Positions 9,061 through 22,451 are shown, counted from the stretch's first letter. The stretch is 64,000 nt of DNA from Edolisoma coerulescens (GCA_013397115.1 VWZW01004624.1:2212558-2276557), one strand, 5' to 3'. Translations and numbers: made by a program. The notes: generated by a model from the sequence alone, not told the origin.

Positions 9061-11585
9061 CTGTTCACTGGTCCTATTTTGGAAATCTAGAATGATCTCC
9101 CCAGTAAGAAAACCAACTGGTCTTGGGCTTCTGATTCTGAAAAATGTTATCACTGAATGTTTGTGTAATGCCTGATATCTACAGTATGCTGTGACATTAA
9201 ACAAGGATGCAGACTCCTGCCTGCATGTAAACCCTAAAAGTGATAACAGAACTGATCTCTTCCTTGCAGTCTGCTGGGGGAAACACCAGGGGGAAAAAAA
9301 ACCTGATCCATCTTCGTGGGCTTTTCAGGAGTTGCTCTCTGCTGAGAATACAGCGGGGACGAGTTCACATTAAACATGCCTGAACAGCCAGCACCACTTA
9401 ATTTCTTACAGGCTAGAAAGTAGCCATATAGTGACAACTTTTAGGTGCAACTGAATTAAAAGCTACACTTATTTACTCATTAAAAAGATGCTAAGAAGGC
9501 CGTTCAGTCTGTACTTGAATTGTTAAAACCTATATTAGAGAAGAATGTTAAAGTGGAGCTACAAGAACTACACAAAGTAGAAAACAAACTATTTTACGTA
9601 CATATTAAGAGTTCCAACTGATATTTTACATCATGAGCAGCAAGTCCCAGTTGTATACATTCATTAATCTTGTCCCTTCCTTGAAATGTAGAGCTTGCTA
9701 TTTTACTTTTCTTAAAAGTAACCAGAGCTAAAATCAGTAACAGAGATAAATGATGGAAATGTAACAGTGGAAGTTCTGGGGCTTGGACATAAATGTTTTA
9801 GTAAGGCTTTGAGACAGTACGCGTGACAGAATTAGGCAAACACAGGTGACAAACACAAGCATGAAGAAAAGAAAGTCTTTATGGTTAAAAGGTCTAATAT
9901 GTAGGATTTTTTTACTGAACTAGAACAAAGATTTATTTCCTTTCCCTTCCCCCTTCCCAAAGAAAAGCAACTCAGTTTTCTTCTCCTGGACTCATATATA
10001 AAGTTTATGGAGCACTGTCACACTCAAAAACTTTTCCTTTTGGCAAAAAAATTGCTTGCTTTTTGGCAAACAAGGGAAGAAAAAACTTTTCCTTCTCTCC
10101 ACAGCATTGATTACTTTGCTAATGACATTGAACACAAAATATGAAGGATATGCAGTTCGTGACACCTCCAAAGGACACAGAAATAGCAGTCTAATAAGGG
10201 TGGGAGCTTGTAAGAGCTATGCCTACTCCACAAACAAATGTGACGTTTTCAGATCTGTCAGCTGCATTTAGTAACAGAGATACAGATTTTCTGTAAATGC
10301 AAGCAGAGAGAGACTGACAATTCATCTACATACAGAGTTGTGGTGATTTGACTGAGGGCTTGACTGCACACGGAATTATTCAAGAATAAAAGCACCATTC
10401 TTACTGAATAACTGTCTCGTGCAGACATGTTTGTTCTAGAATACAAACTAGAATAAGGTAATTATGTATGTGATAAGCTTCTATATGTAGAATAATTTTG
10501 TAGGGCTGTGACAATTAGATTCAGATCCTGCCTCAGCCTGAAACGGTTTTCAAGTAAAGTAATTTCTTAAACTTGAATTTTTAAAAATTTCTTCATTCAA
10601 AATTCTGGGAATCCCTTCCAGGATTTTTTTTTCTGTTGAAACTAATTTGTCTTAGTTTGACTGAGAACAGTTTTAAAATAGATGCGATCACTGTAGATTT
10701 CCTGTACTTTTCTTACAAATTTCATGTAATCCAGAGTCTTACCTGAGCTCAAGACTCTGAAATCTGGATTTATGTGTGGCTTGAACTCATGTCCTATCAT
10801 TCTAGGGATATTCTAATTTGACAGTCTTCCAGTACCAGTTCCACAGCTCCCTAGAGCGAGGATTTCTGGCCCTTCTGTTTACTTCTTCCCACACTCCTTC
10901 TCTGTATAAGACAGCACATATTCCAGCTGCCTGTGCATCAGCAGTCTCTGGTCAGATGTCTCTATGAAGTGCCAGGAGGATGGAGAATCACACGAGTTCC
11001 AATTGCCTTCTGGTGTGAATAGAGCAGAAAGTGCCACTTCAGGAGGGACATCCACAACTGCGGTCTGCAAAAGTTTGTACAAGAAACTGCAAAAGATGTG
11101 ATAAAATAAATTACTAGTCTTTAGCTTGGAAGCACTAAATATTTCAGTATGGAATCCTGCATGATAAAGAGACCAAAGCAGTTCTAAGATGTATCTATTT
11201 CCTATCTCTGTTGAAAGGACTATGAATGTCCTACCTTCTCCTTCCTCACCTCTCAATCAGCATGGAAGTTGCAGTGAAAAGTCTTTAACAGCACTGTGAA
11301 TTTTAGGACATAAAAGGAATGGTCCAAGGTGGAACTAGGGAATCTAGAGCAATTGATCTATACATTAGAGGGTTTTCTGGAATGTGACTCACAGAATCAT
11401 TGTTTATGGTGTATCACATTATGAAATACCTTAACTTCATGAGGGAAGAAGACATTCTACTTCCTCAGCACCACTCTTCTTATATCATAACCCCTAGGCC
11501 ATGGAGTTCAAGTGGGTCCAGATGGCTGCAAATCAATGTTTTAAAAACCAGTTTATTATTTCTAGCTATACTTGAATTGATTACT

Positions 11586-11618
11586 TAAAAAAATAAAAAA
11601 AATTAAAAAAAAAAAATC
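11586..11618. repeat. A-rich low-complexity run
   Basis: About 33 bases are nearly all A with a few T. No retroposon body adjoins it. Confidence 0.8.
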
Positions 11619-12386
11619 AAAGCTGGAATTATAGTACAAATGTGTATATACTTCATACATTTCCACTGTATAACTTTGTCTTGCTGCTATACTGCTAAAT
11701 GTGGTTTCAGTAGTGCTATCTTTATGGCATAATCTATGCTGTGTCACAGTGGGTTAAATTAAATCTTAAATTAAGAAGTTCCTTAGTGTCTTGCACCACT
11801 GCTCTTTGCCTTTTCAGAAGGGAAAAATGAAGATAATGTAGTTAGTAAAATATAAACACAATTTTAATATTTCTCCACTACTAATTGTTAACGCTTGAGA
11901 ATTTTTTAAAGAGGGAAAAAGTCAAGACATCTGAAGATTCCGTGCAGGTCAAGCATGGCTTGTTCTGTAGAGTCCCCTCCTATAACTAATCTGCTAAGCA
12001 GACAGCAGCAATGGAAAATCCTTTTAGTATACGTGCTGTCCAGCTACAGAATTGCAAAACCTTAGGTATAGGGATTAGCATTATTTTAGGAATGATGGAG
12101 GGAAGCCTGCATCCAAGGCTTTGCTAATCTGAAAGAGTAGTAACGTGTCAGGCTTTTAGTCTGATCCTCTTGTGCAATAGTCACATCTGACAGTATTTTG
12201 GGTTTAGGTGTCTTAAGTCTACAATAATTACTAGTCTGTCTGTAAGTTAGCAAACTGGCCTGAAACAGCTTTTGGACAAGTGAATGATCAGAGATGAAGT
12301 AAAGAAATATTAATTATGTAAAATTATCAACTTTTGGCCTTGCAAGCTGCTTAGTAGCAGAAGGACTTTTTCTGTCTTTCCAAGGA

Positions 12387-12398
12387 TAAAAAAACCCC
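12387..12398 (+). repeat. A7C5 tract
   Basis: Identical to the tracts at 5057 and 13121. Confidence 0.85.
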
Positions 12399-13120
12399 CT
12401 TGTTCTTTCCTTGCTTTTTGGGGCTTTGTACCTTGGGTAGGTCTGGGACAAACACCCAGATTACTGTAGAGCACATGGGGAAACAACAGGGACGTTTTTT
12501 CTTGGATGACCTAGGGCAAGAAATGCCTTAAGAATTGTAATGCAGATTGAGAAAGGACCTCTCATTCAGCAAAAAACTGAGAACTGTAAAAGAGAAAGAG
12601 AGAAGTGAGGAAACAGGGATGAAATTGCAGCCCTTTTGTTCTCTGATGCTGAGCCAGAGATGACTGAGCAGAACTGATGGCAGCAGGAGGATTACCGTAC
12701 TGCCCCACTAACTCAAGTGGCTGAACCCTGCTCTAACATCTCTGGGTACCTGTGGGCAGTGCTTCACACCCACAGCCGTGCAGTGCATTCCTCACAGATG
12801 AGGAACAAGCCCATGAACTTGTGCAGCAAACAGCTATTCCTGCTTCTCACTAATTCCCATGCAACTACTCAACTCCCCACTACCTATACTAGTGAGACTG
12901 TATTGCTGGTTATTAATGTTCCTCTAACCCACACCTTTTCGCTTTGGCATTTAGTACTGGCAGAAGGGATTCTTGTAATGTTTTTCATTACAGTATTTGG
13001 TATTTCAATATGTCTTTATTATTAACAAATTGTTAAGGTGTAAGTTCATGGAGAAAAAGGAAGGGTCATGAAGTTATACTGAAAACTTACATAATGTCCA
13101 AACTATTTTATAACATTAGG

Positions 13121-13132
13121 AAAAAAACCCCC
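13121..13132 (+). repeat. A7C5 tract
   Basis: Identical to the tracts at 5057 and 12387. Confidence 0.85.
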
Positions 13133-14639
13133 AGTAAATAAACAGTGTGCTATGAGAGCACAATACATTCCCTTATTATTCCTTCATACAGGTTACCACT
13201 CATTGTGGAGGTGGGGCACACAGCCCTGCAAGGATTACACATCCTTTTTTCGGTGGTGGCAGATGCTTTCTCCTTGCCAGTACCGACCATTTTCTTAGTT
13301 ATAATTTTGACTCTGCATCCAATTTCCAGCTGTATGGATGCGGCACATCAAAATAGAAATCACTGTACATTTCAGCATCCTAGCATTATTGGCAGCAACA
13401 CTTTTCCCTCAAAACCACCTTCTTTTACTGTTCTGCAACAGTGTAGTTAAGCTTTGTGCTGTAGGCTCTCAGTAGACTCGATTCTGTAAAACGGTGATAA
13501 GACACACTCTCATTCAGAGAGTCTCATCTTGTCCTGATAAATTAAAGACCTGGCCTAAGGACACTGCACCTTCATGCTGAAAGGTGGTCAGAGCCTTTTT
13601 AGTCAAATAAGACCTGCATAATAATTAAATAATACCTTTTAGATATCACATATACAAGTGCTATTGATTGAGATAATGGACTTAACAAAGCTGGCACAGT
13701 CTCAAAATTATTATTTCAGATATCTTAAAAACATTCTCTGTTTGTGGATATATCACATTATAGCTGCCACTTCACCAGTGTTTGCCTTCTAACAGCAAAG
13801 TGCTTAGTTAAACACAGAAATCAAGAAAAACCAATTCTGCATAGCAAAAATGTGATTTTATATATCAATATAAATATACACAAAACTTTTAAAGATAAAA
13901 TTTGCTTCTGAACATGTGTTCAATGAATTGAAAACTGGAACTACATTTTTCCACTAAAAATTGTCTTTAAATAAAATTGACGCTTGAAGGTGGGTGGTTT
14001 TTTGTTTTGGTTAGCAAAACCAAGGTCAGTTAAGAAATAAATATATTAAAAATCCCTTAAATCTGAAAGATTTTCATACTAACCAGAAACTCTAATAATA
14101 GTTGCATTCTCTTTGGAGGAACAACTGGCACATTGATTATATAATGTCTGCTTGACTTGGGTTTGTAGTACTTCTATGAGTTCAAGAGAAGAAAATGACT
14201 ATTCCACTCTATTCCAGGTTGCACCTAGACTTTGTAATGAAATGAGCCTGTTAAGGCCAAGTCCTAACTCAGCTATGTGATTTTTAGCTCATAACAGAGC
14301 TGCTCAGGCTAAAATTCTCTTTTCTTGGAGTATTTTTTCAAAGATGTATTAAAAGAAAATGGGATGTTTATGTTAAAGCTCTGTGGCTCTTCTAGGAAAA
14401 TAACTGGGACAGAAATCCTCTGCTCACAAAACCAGCACACTGTTAACAGGAGCTCCCTTCACTGGAGGGGCTTCTTAGTGATACTCCCCCCTTCCCACAT
14501 CCCCCCAAAAAATCACCAACACTGGAAACCACCTTGTGGCTACCACAGGGTAAAGATTGGCATCTGGTTCTGACTTGCAATATTGTTTTGATAAGATAAA
14601 AGCTTTTGCACTACAGTCAGGAAGCAGCACGGGGAGCTG

Positions 14640-15030
14640 CTCTGGCAAGGAATAGGGAACCAAGGGCAATGTCACCAGGGCAGGGTCCTGGCTGTCCCAG
14701 TGAGGAAGCAGGGCAGGACCATAGACAGCAGCTGATATTCAACCAAGAGTTCAGACAATTAGAGAAGTTTGGGGTGATGAGGTAGATCCAAGGTCAAGCT
14801 GGCAGTCTATCTGCGGGTCAGGATCAGACCCAGTGAGTGCAGCTGGGATTGTGACCTCTGAGCAGGTTTGTGGTGACAAAGTGAGGCCAAGCCCATAGGT
14901 CAGGCTCGGGATCAGTGGGGCCCATGACCATGGTCTTGCCCAGGCAGGGAGTGAGGAAGCTCCAGAGCCTGTGGACAGCGGCTGGGGAAGACCACAGATG
15001 AAGATTTTGAGCTGTGAGGGCCCTGGCAAC
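14640..15030. repeat. GC-rich patch with degenerate direct repeats
   Basis: Composition shifts abruptly to G+C-rich, CpG-poor, purine-rich DNA with recurring GGTCAGG/GGATCAG/GGTCAAGCTGG words. Two segments about 250 bases apart align: GTGAGGAAGC at 14700-14709 and 14951-14960 are identical, each followed 23-24 bases later by GACAGC(A/G)GCTG (14724-14734 and 14974-14984). This fits an old, diverged tandem or dispersed repeat rather than coding sequence. Minus-strand frames of 92 and 76 codons cross it but have no domain. I recall similar GGTCAGG-rich degenerate repeats in sauropsid genomes but cannot name the family. Confidence 0.5.
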
Positions 15031-17819
15031 TACAGAGTAGAGTACTGTCACCAACTCATGTCATGTGGGCCATTCAAAACACCTTAGAGATGCTAAGAAT
15101 TTTACCTTGTGATGTTTGAAGACTTCCTAGAGATAAAACAGTTTTCCCAGAGTTGTCATGTTCCCTGCAAAAAGTGTTAGAGTTTTATCATTATTTAAAT
15201 CTGACATACTGCTTCCATTCAAACCCAAGTTACTTTGTCAGTGAAAGAAGAGTGGAAAATGAAAATCACTAACCTGTAGAGATAGATGTATAATTCTGCA
15301 TATGCCCAGAACTCAAAATTTAAGAAAATCATCCCAGGGGCGTCTCTTTACTAAAGTTTCCCTGCAACAACATCAACTGGAAAAAGAAAAAAAGGCAGGT
15401 CTTGGCTTTGTCTGAAACCTTTTATTCATTTCATATAGAACAAGCCTAGTGACTAACATATATAGGCACTTCTCTGAAGATAACAATTAGTCTTACTGCA
15501 GAAGTCTGTGAATTTTATGCTGCTCATATCAATTTGGACTCATTCTAAGGCTATTCGCTAGAGAAAAATTATGGTATATAATAGGCTTTCTGCTTATAGT
15601 GAACTTTTAAGGCAGTTCATATTGGCTTATTTTGTGTAAATAAACAAGAACTGAGAAATCCAAGGCTAGGTAGAGGTCAGATTTTGTCACTCAGGGTCTA
15701 TTCCTAAAAGGCCTCTTCTTGCAAATAGTACTTCATACAGAATGCACAAAAGTGAAAGTTTTAGTCAATTAAGTTCGTTTAAATGGCATTATGGGGGATA
15801 AGCCCCAACTGTTTTAGAAAGTGTTATCCTAGTGTTCAGAGACCTTGTACTTAGGCAGTCAGCCAGAATCTATCACCATGGATTCACAACAATCGAGGCC
15901 TTGACAAGTTTTATGTCTAAAGAAAACCAGTTAGTCAATTAATGGTTAAAGACTTCAAAACATCTTTTTGTTAGTACGACACTGATTCAAAAGATAAAAG
16001 ACTACGGAAATCTTTTCAATAGTTTTCTGTTGTTTTCCCCAAATCTTCTGAGGAGGAGGAATGACAAAAAAAAAAAAAAAATCAATCCAAGCACAAATCC
16101 TGCTAGAATGCATAATAGTTAACTGGTAGCCAATCGTTTAGAGTAACACTTCCATTAGCAATTGGTACATTTCCTCCAAAACAGAAACTTTCAATGGATT
16201 TTACGGTTTCAGACTTCAGTCTTTTCTTTAATTGGATGTGGCCATTTAATTTTGAATGAAATAGTTTTTCTTTTATTGCATTCTGATACATGCCAGCTTT
16301 GACAGAGAAAGCCAGCAACATAATGCTCATATGGCACATTAAGAGCCACACTCTGTTGTGGCTTTGCACTTCAGAGACCCTAAATTCTACAAAATTTGTT
16401 CATTAAAAGGCTTGACTACAGCAGTCTCAATAATTGAAGGAGGCACAATTGCTTTTTTTGCAAAACCTATTTTTGAGCTCTATGAAGGGAGAAAATAACA
16501 AATTATGGGCCCAAATTTCTCTTCATATTCTTTAACTAGCTCAATCAAACATAGCTGCACATACTGCAGGATCTCCTCAATGAAATTCTGTGGCCCTGGT
16601 AATAAAGAAAATCAGACTGCATCATCACAGAGATTTTGCTCATCCTGAAATCTAACAATGTATCTTTCAGGAATCTATATTTCTTCTGAAAACACATGGT
16701 TCTGATTCCTAAAGCTACTGAGAACTCGCTGCTCTAAGTGCCATTGAGCAGACTCTAAATATTACGCTGAGGCTCACAATGGTCATAATGCAAGTATGTG
16801 CATACACACTGCCTTGCAGATTTTATTTGCTTGTGACTTTGACCCTTCTCAGCAGCCATTTGGATGCCTTCTAGAACAGCCACAGACTTAGGATGTGCTA
16901 GTTCCTAGGAACCTCTCAAAGAAAATGTGCACCCAGTACATGCCTGCACAACTCTGCTGACATCAGCAAGTTTTTTCATGAACATAAATTGTTTGCTGAA
17001 GCAAAATCCAGTGCTTTCTCTTAGTGGCCTAAATTTGGGAAAATATCCCTATTAAGATTAGTATTCTAATAGAAAAATGCTAGCACATCACTGGACTCAG
17101 TTTTCACTGAAATCCTGCAATCCAATGAAGTCCTCATTAGCAGTGTTGGCTTCCCAAACAACCGTTTTCTTGGTACCCAAGAGATCCAGCTGTGTAGATG
17201 ACCTTGAATATACAATTTAGATATTCAAATGCAGTGAGTGCATCTGCAGACCTTGCCTTAGCTTTAAGAATATTCTATGTAGAAGTATAAGATGCAAAGC
17301 CAGAGAAATAATGTATTCTCCTATGTGAGTTTCAACACCAGTCTGGAGAATTCTTTGGCCTAAAGCTGCCCAGGATCCTTCTACTGTAGATCAAGTTTTA
17401 TTTTTCAAATTATTATTTTCAGGTTAGTTTACTTCTTTTAACAGTGAACAAACCTGCAGCGAAACCAATTCTCCAGTGACAAAATACTGCGCAGGTTTTC
17501 CTCTCTTCCAGTCAGAGAATCAACTTCTGTTCCTTAATTGCACCCATCTGAATAACTTTAAACCCATCTTTTACTTTTTTTCCTGTCCAAGTTCAATAAT
17601 TGTTATACTTGAAGGCACCTGCAGAGAAGATTGATGAATCATCTTCCAGCAGCCATCAACTTTCAGAATGTATAAATTGTTTATTCAGGGTTCAGTCACA
17701 GAGATCAAATAGTCTCTTCACTCATACCACAGTAGCAGCTTTATCAGTAAGGTAGGCACATATGCGTTCCACAGTTGCCACCATTTTCAAAAAAAACAAC
17801 CTCAAAGCACCAACCAGGA
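15031..17819. other. Unannotated AT-rich unique sequence
   Basis: No gene or transposon family is recognised. A 16-base poly(A) run lies at 16066-16081. The 88-codon minus-strand frame at 16103-16369 is not recognisable. Confidence 0.5.
16066..16081. repeat. Poly(A) run of 16
   Basis: Uninterrupted homopolymer. The upstream sequence does not resemble a processed pseudogene or SINE. Confidence 0.8.
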
Positions 17820-18660
17820 CTCGTTATTTTTATTTAAATATATTCCCCAAACATTACAGAGTCTAAGGAATGGTAAAGGGCAGACTGGGGACAGCTTGTG
17901 TGGGAATTAAGAAATTGCATGTCCTTAGTGCTTTTTCCCATGTTAATCTAAGCGGTTACTAAAGTTCAAGGCGCTGACTTCAGCTATGCAGGTGAAAGGT
18001 GTCTTTTTCCAAGAAACTACTATCAACCTGGCTGATAGCCTCTCCATCTCATAGCACTAGCAAGGGATTTTCTTCTGTGCATAAATTACACTAAATTACC
18101 CATCCCTGGCAGGTCGGTGGTAAAATTATATATTTTTACTGAAGCCAGCAGTTGGGATTTTCAAGAGCATTTTTGTTTCAACAGAAACGGAAGTGAAAGA
18201 ATGTCCACCCTGAAAAATTCTGCCCTCGCATTTTCATTTGGCTGGAAACCAAATTGCTTTTAAAAGGTGCAGCTCATCAAGAGAGGAAGCCTTTGTTTTG
18301 TTTAATTTCAAAGTTATAAATTATAAAACTGTGAAACTGCAGTAAAAACATTTCAGCCAACTTAAGCAGGGATGCAATATATTACCAAATTTTTCCTGAA
18401 GCAATGAAGATTCAAAGCGTGGTTTCCTCTTTTTGCCTTTTCTTTTTGTCACAGCAATTAAATTATTCTTTTGTGAAAAAAACTTATGCATCCCTCTATT
18501 TTCAAGGATATGTTTTCATTAACTCAGGTCTAGAGCTATTTAGAAAACAGGAGAAAATATTTATCACTGTTTTAATTTGATTAGTTGAAATGATGCTGGA
18601 AAAATCAACACTTCAACATGTGAAACATTTTCATTAATTTTACAAATGTCAACAGCGACT
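17820..18660. promoter_or_regulatory. Candidate conserved non-coding element
   Basis: This AT-rich, non-repetitive block has many ATTA/TAAT cores (for example in 18455-18480 and 18570-18645), few CpGs and no open frame of interest. It is the start of a 4 kb run with uniform enhancer-like texture. The call rests on motif density and absence of other identity. Alignment to other vertebrates would decide it. Confidence 0.35.
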
Positions 18661-19299
18661 GGTTCTGCTAAAAGTCAGGGGTGGAAGATCTATGCCCAGC
18701 AGCCACAACGTATTGGAAAACGAAATCAGCTCAGTAGATCTGTCCCCAAACAGAACCAGCTAGAACTGAGTTGCAAGCATTAGAGTTGTTCCCTCTTTCC
18801 AAATCAAAGCATGAACTCTCCTGAAGTGTCTCCTTTCCAGAATGCTTCATGAATCAACCATAAAAAACAAACAAGCAAATGAGAAAAAAAGCCTAGCTTT
18901 TCAAAATGTCTGACATTGGCCAACCAGAAAAGCCGAGTCATGAATCATTTGTAGGAAACTTTGACTGTGGCCATTGCTGCAACACATTTGGAAATCCTTG
19001 GGTACTCTAGGCCTGTATATAGGTATATGTGTATACATACACATGAGTGCAGTTCCTCTTGGGGTTCCCACTTCTTCATCTGCCAGCGGAAATACTTTAA
19101 GGGGAGAGGGCAGTTTTGCTAAGGGAAAAAGGTTCACAAATCTCCTATAAAGTTCACAGTCACATTTGACCATATTATAACCCAGCACAATTCACATGTA
19201 AATAAACTTGAGATGTTTCCATGAAATCCACTGAGAACCAACTTGGGGGGATTTAAAATAAAAGGGGGAATAAGAAGAACTACAAGAAATTCCATTCTA
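18661..19299. other. Unannotated sequence with a short near-palindrome
   Basis: No gene is recognised. It contains an 8-bp inverted repeat with a 2-base spacer at 19027-19044. The 95-codon minus-strand frame (18901-19188) has no domain. Confidence 0.4.
19027..19044. repeat. 8-bp inverted repeat with 2-base spacer
   Basis: ATGTGTAT and ATACACAT are exact reverse complements around AC, mostly in alternating purine/pyrimidine. A small cruciform or dimeric protein site is possible, and chance is equally possible. Confidence 0.6.
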
Positions 19300-20140
19300 T
19301 TACAATAAAATCCCCATCTTAAGCTAATTATTTAAGCATGCTCTTCAAAAGAAATATAAAAACTTTCATTAAAATTGAGGACACGAACCAAGACTTAATC
19401 AACTGTAGTTACCAAAGTCAGCTAGTGGTAAGCCACAAGCTCTGAAAGGCCCCATTTGACTGATAAATGCAACATTTTTTTAATTTGGACAATAAAAATA
19501 GCGATATCATTTAATGTGAAATGTGAAAAAATTATTGCAACAGTCACCCTCGCACCCAAGCTGAGAGTTTGGCCCTGGTCCTCCTCTCAGTGAGACTGTG
19601 AACGTGGTCTCCCCAATACATCTGATTTACATGGTGCGAGTGTGCATTTTGTATACAAAATTTTAGCACAGAGCAATCTCTGATGGCTGATTACCACCCT
19701 CCCTCTCACCTTCTTTCCTTTATAACTGGGTTTATAATGAAAACGTTGACACAGCCTTAACTATGGCAACATTAGCATTTGCCATTATAATTAACAGATT
19801 CTTTTTTTCCTTTGTGATTTACATGCATATATTCTTCCCAGTGCAGTAATTGCAGATGGTATAGCTTGTAACATATACTCTCCCTGAACAACAAATACAT
19901 TCTTTTTGGACTATGTCTCTGATAAATTTTATTTAAATATAAAAGGTAATAAGCAGAAAATGTAGTTTGCTTACAAGTTTCCTTTATGGTTGTTTGACTG
20001 TCACATTTCTGCAGATTTATGATAATCATTCTTGCAACAAAAACGTTTACTTCACTGTCTAAATAATAAGGTAATTTGTTACAGCTAATTACTCAAGTGC
20101 TCCCTTAATCTCAATTAAAAGATTCAGGCTGATTTTCTAC
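19300..20140. promoter_or_regulatory. Candidate conserved non-coding element
   Basis: This AT-rich block has dense homeodomain-type cores: ATTTAATG near 19510, ATTATAATTAAC near 19785, AGCTAATTACTC near 20085 and TCAATTAAAAG near 20112. It has an unusual mid-block GC patch at about 19545-19640. Texture is continuous with the neighbouring blocks. No coding or transposon identity is seen. Confidence 0.4.
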
Positions 20141-20149
20141 ATTTCTGCA

Positions 20150-20830
20150 GCAGTATGTTCCAGAATATCTTGTTAATGTATTCCCAATCACATATTTCTT
20201 AAGGAATGCATGGTCCATGCAAAACTGAAATGCTAAAATACATAGCAGCAATCTTAAACAATGATTTATTGTGACATGGGATGTGGGACATTTCCACAGC
20301 TTTTGTGATTGCAGTAATGAAGCTGTAAACCAAATAGCATGAAATGAAGCAAGGCCTTACAATTTAATCAGCTCGTAAACAGATCTACTGCATCAAGCAA
20401 ATGACATTATTATCCATCCAAAGTAAATCATGCTAATCTCAGGAGATAAAATCAACATCATTAATGGTCACATGTCATATTCATCAACACTAAACCATCC
20501 CTTTTGACAGATTAATCCTAACTACAGCTCCCACGATGTATGGTAATAGGGCTTGTAGCATACATTTCATTCAGCAGTAAGGCTAACCAGCACTCTTAGT
20601 CTACTATTACAAATAATTTTTTTATTGATTTACATATTTTAGAATGCATTTAAGGTGAGGTACCATTAAAAATCCTGTCACTGTCACATATTTCTTCCTC
20701 ACATTCTCAGCCTATATTAACAGAAACTAGAAACTAAACACTGTATGCCCTATAAATACTTTCTTTAACACACTGTTAGTGGTAATTAAAGAGTTCTGCC
20801 TGTGTTTTTCATTCCACAATGAAAATATTC
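20150..20830. promoter_or_regulatory. Candidate conserved non-coding element
   Basis: Non-repetitive sequence with many regulatory-type words, including ATTAATCCTAAC-like TAATCC near 20513-20518, CATCATTAATGG near 20456-20467 and ATTGATTTACAT near 20624. Low CpG, no frames of interest and an even mix of short motifs give it the look of a long enhancer. Inference only. Confidence 0.4.
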
Positions 20831-21179
20831 ACCCTTTTTAATAGGTTTTCAAGAACTATTGATACTATTATTCTAATATCTCAGTGTACCAGAGCATAGT
20901 GCCCCTGGTCATGGATCAGGGCTCAATCAAGCCAAGTAGGATCCTGAAGACTTTATTATCTATTATCCCGTCATTAATACAGCATCAAAAACCCAAAGAT
21001 GCATTTATGATATTCACTCTTCATTGCAGTTTACTGTGCCCTGCAGACTGGTGGTGTATTTCTGCTCTGACTCCAGCTCCTGCATACTGCCTATTTGTTC
21101 CAAACACAAAATATATTTATTTATCATGGAACTGACCCTGTATGAATGCTTTTGAAAAGTGTCCACTATTCACAGTGTC
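20831..21179. other. Unannotated sequence within the enhancer-like cluster
   Basis: An 83-codon plus-strand frame (20884-21135) crosses it and is not recognisable. Nothing else diagnostic is seen. Confidence 0.35.
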
Positions 21180-22010
21180 ACTTTCCTTGAACAAGCACTG
21201 AATTATATTGACAGGCACATTATCAAGGGCTGCTGACTGACAGAATGAATGACTGCAGCTCCATGCCGCATTGCCAGTCATTGACTGAGTGGGTGCAAAA
21301 ATTATCTACAATCTTTGGAGATCTAAAGGACTCTGAACTACGGCTAGAAAAGAAGATATATGCAAGTGATTTACTTGCACGGCATTTATCAACTTAGCAC
21401 AAACATCTCAACTACTGCCCAAACTACTTCACTAATGTAGTAACTCATTAATGGTTTGTTCTCTTTTCTGAAACTATTTTTTTAACATCCCTTTAATGCA
21501 ATTATTAATGTCACATTATTTAATATGTGTTTATGTCTCACCAGGGAAATGGTTGTGGTAATAATTTTAAAAGCAACCACTGCCCCCTGCATTTGTTTGT
21601 AGGCCAGTGTGGGTTAAGATGCATCTTAGTAAGATTATAAGGGCAAGGCGAAAACAATATTAGAGACTGACATGCCGCAATCAGTAAGTCTGGTTAAGAG
21701 AGAAGGCAGAATGCTTCCTGGACTGTGCTGGGGTTTTAGGAAAACACTAAACTAACCATAAAAGCATTTCATTTACTTGCCAAAATAATCTGTTCCCCAG
21801 ATGTATTTTTGATTGACATAATGGCAGCTTGAAGAAGTGGACCACAAAATTCTGCCTTATCTATTGACTAGAAAAAAAAAGGGGTAATAAAATGTTTCAA
21901 TAAGTGCATTAATTTCAAAACCTCAAAGCACTAATGTCAAATTTACTGGAATCCACTGACCTTTAAATAGCTGTTAAAGATTTTATGACTTAGATTGTCA
22001 CATTACTTAC
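21180..22010. promoter_or_regulatory. Candidate conserved non-coding element
   Basis: This is the last block of the 17.8-22.0 kb run. It contains ATTAATGG near 21448, TGATTGACA near 21810 and ATTATTTAATATG near 21515, in low-CpG non-repetitive DNA. The call rests on texture and on its neighbours. Confidence 0.35.
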
Positions 22011-22451
22011 CAAGAATCCTTAAGAAACTGTTTTTTCCATCTATGGTGTGTTTTTAATGTTGAGGTTGTGAAGACCTTCCCTTTTCTGGCACTGTCCTTT
22101 TTTCCCTCACTGCTCCCATACTTGAAGCCCTACATAACTAATTACTTAATCTTTGACAAGCTGCAGATATCTGTGGTGCTTATCAGTGGTCATGGTTAGA
22201 GGACTAAAAGAATCACTGATGAGGAGGAACAAAATCCTCACCTTTCTTATAGGATTTTTGTGCTATTGCATAACATAGTGAGAGCGTGGTGTCCTTGAGC
22301 TAGTACTCCTCCAAAACTGTGTCCTAGTACCTCCCAGACACGTCGGCTCTTCAAAGGTTTACTGGTAAAGCCAAGATGAAAGCAATCTGTATATTCAGGG
22401 GTATGGCTTAGGTAAGCAAAAGAAAGAAACCTGTTTCTCAAGCAGTACAAG
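22011..22451. other. Unannotated sequence
   Basis: No gene is recognised. Part of it may belong to the repeat relic that follows. Confidence 0.4.

Larger units (their letters stand above)
9061..14639. other. Unannotated unique sequence
   Basis: About 5.6 kb without recognisable genes, RNAs or transposons. It includes A7C5 tracts at 12387-12398 and 13121-13132 and an A-rich low-complexity run at about 11586-11618. The largest open frame is 125 codons on the minus strand (10879-11256) and resembles no family I know. Confidence 0.5.

Noticed and set aside
11394..11404. CAGAATCAT word resembling the CR1 3' terminal repeat in reverse
   Set aside because: A single short word without the rest of the element.
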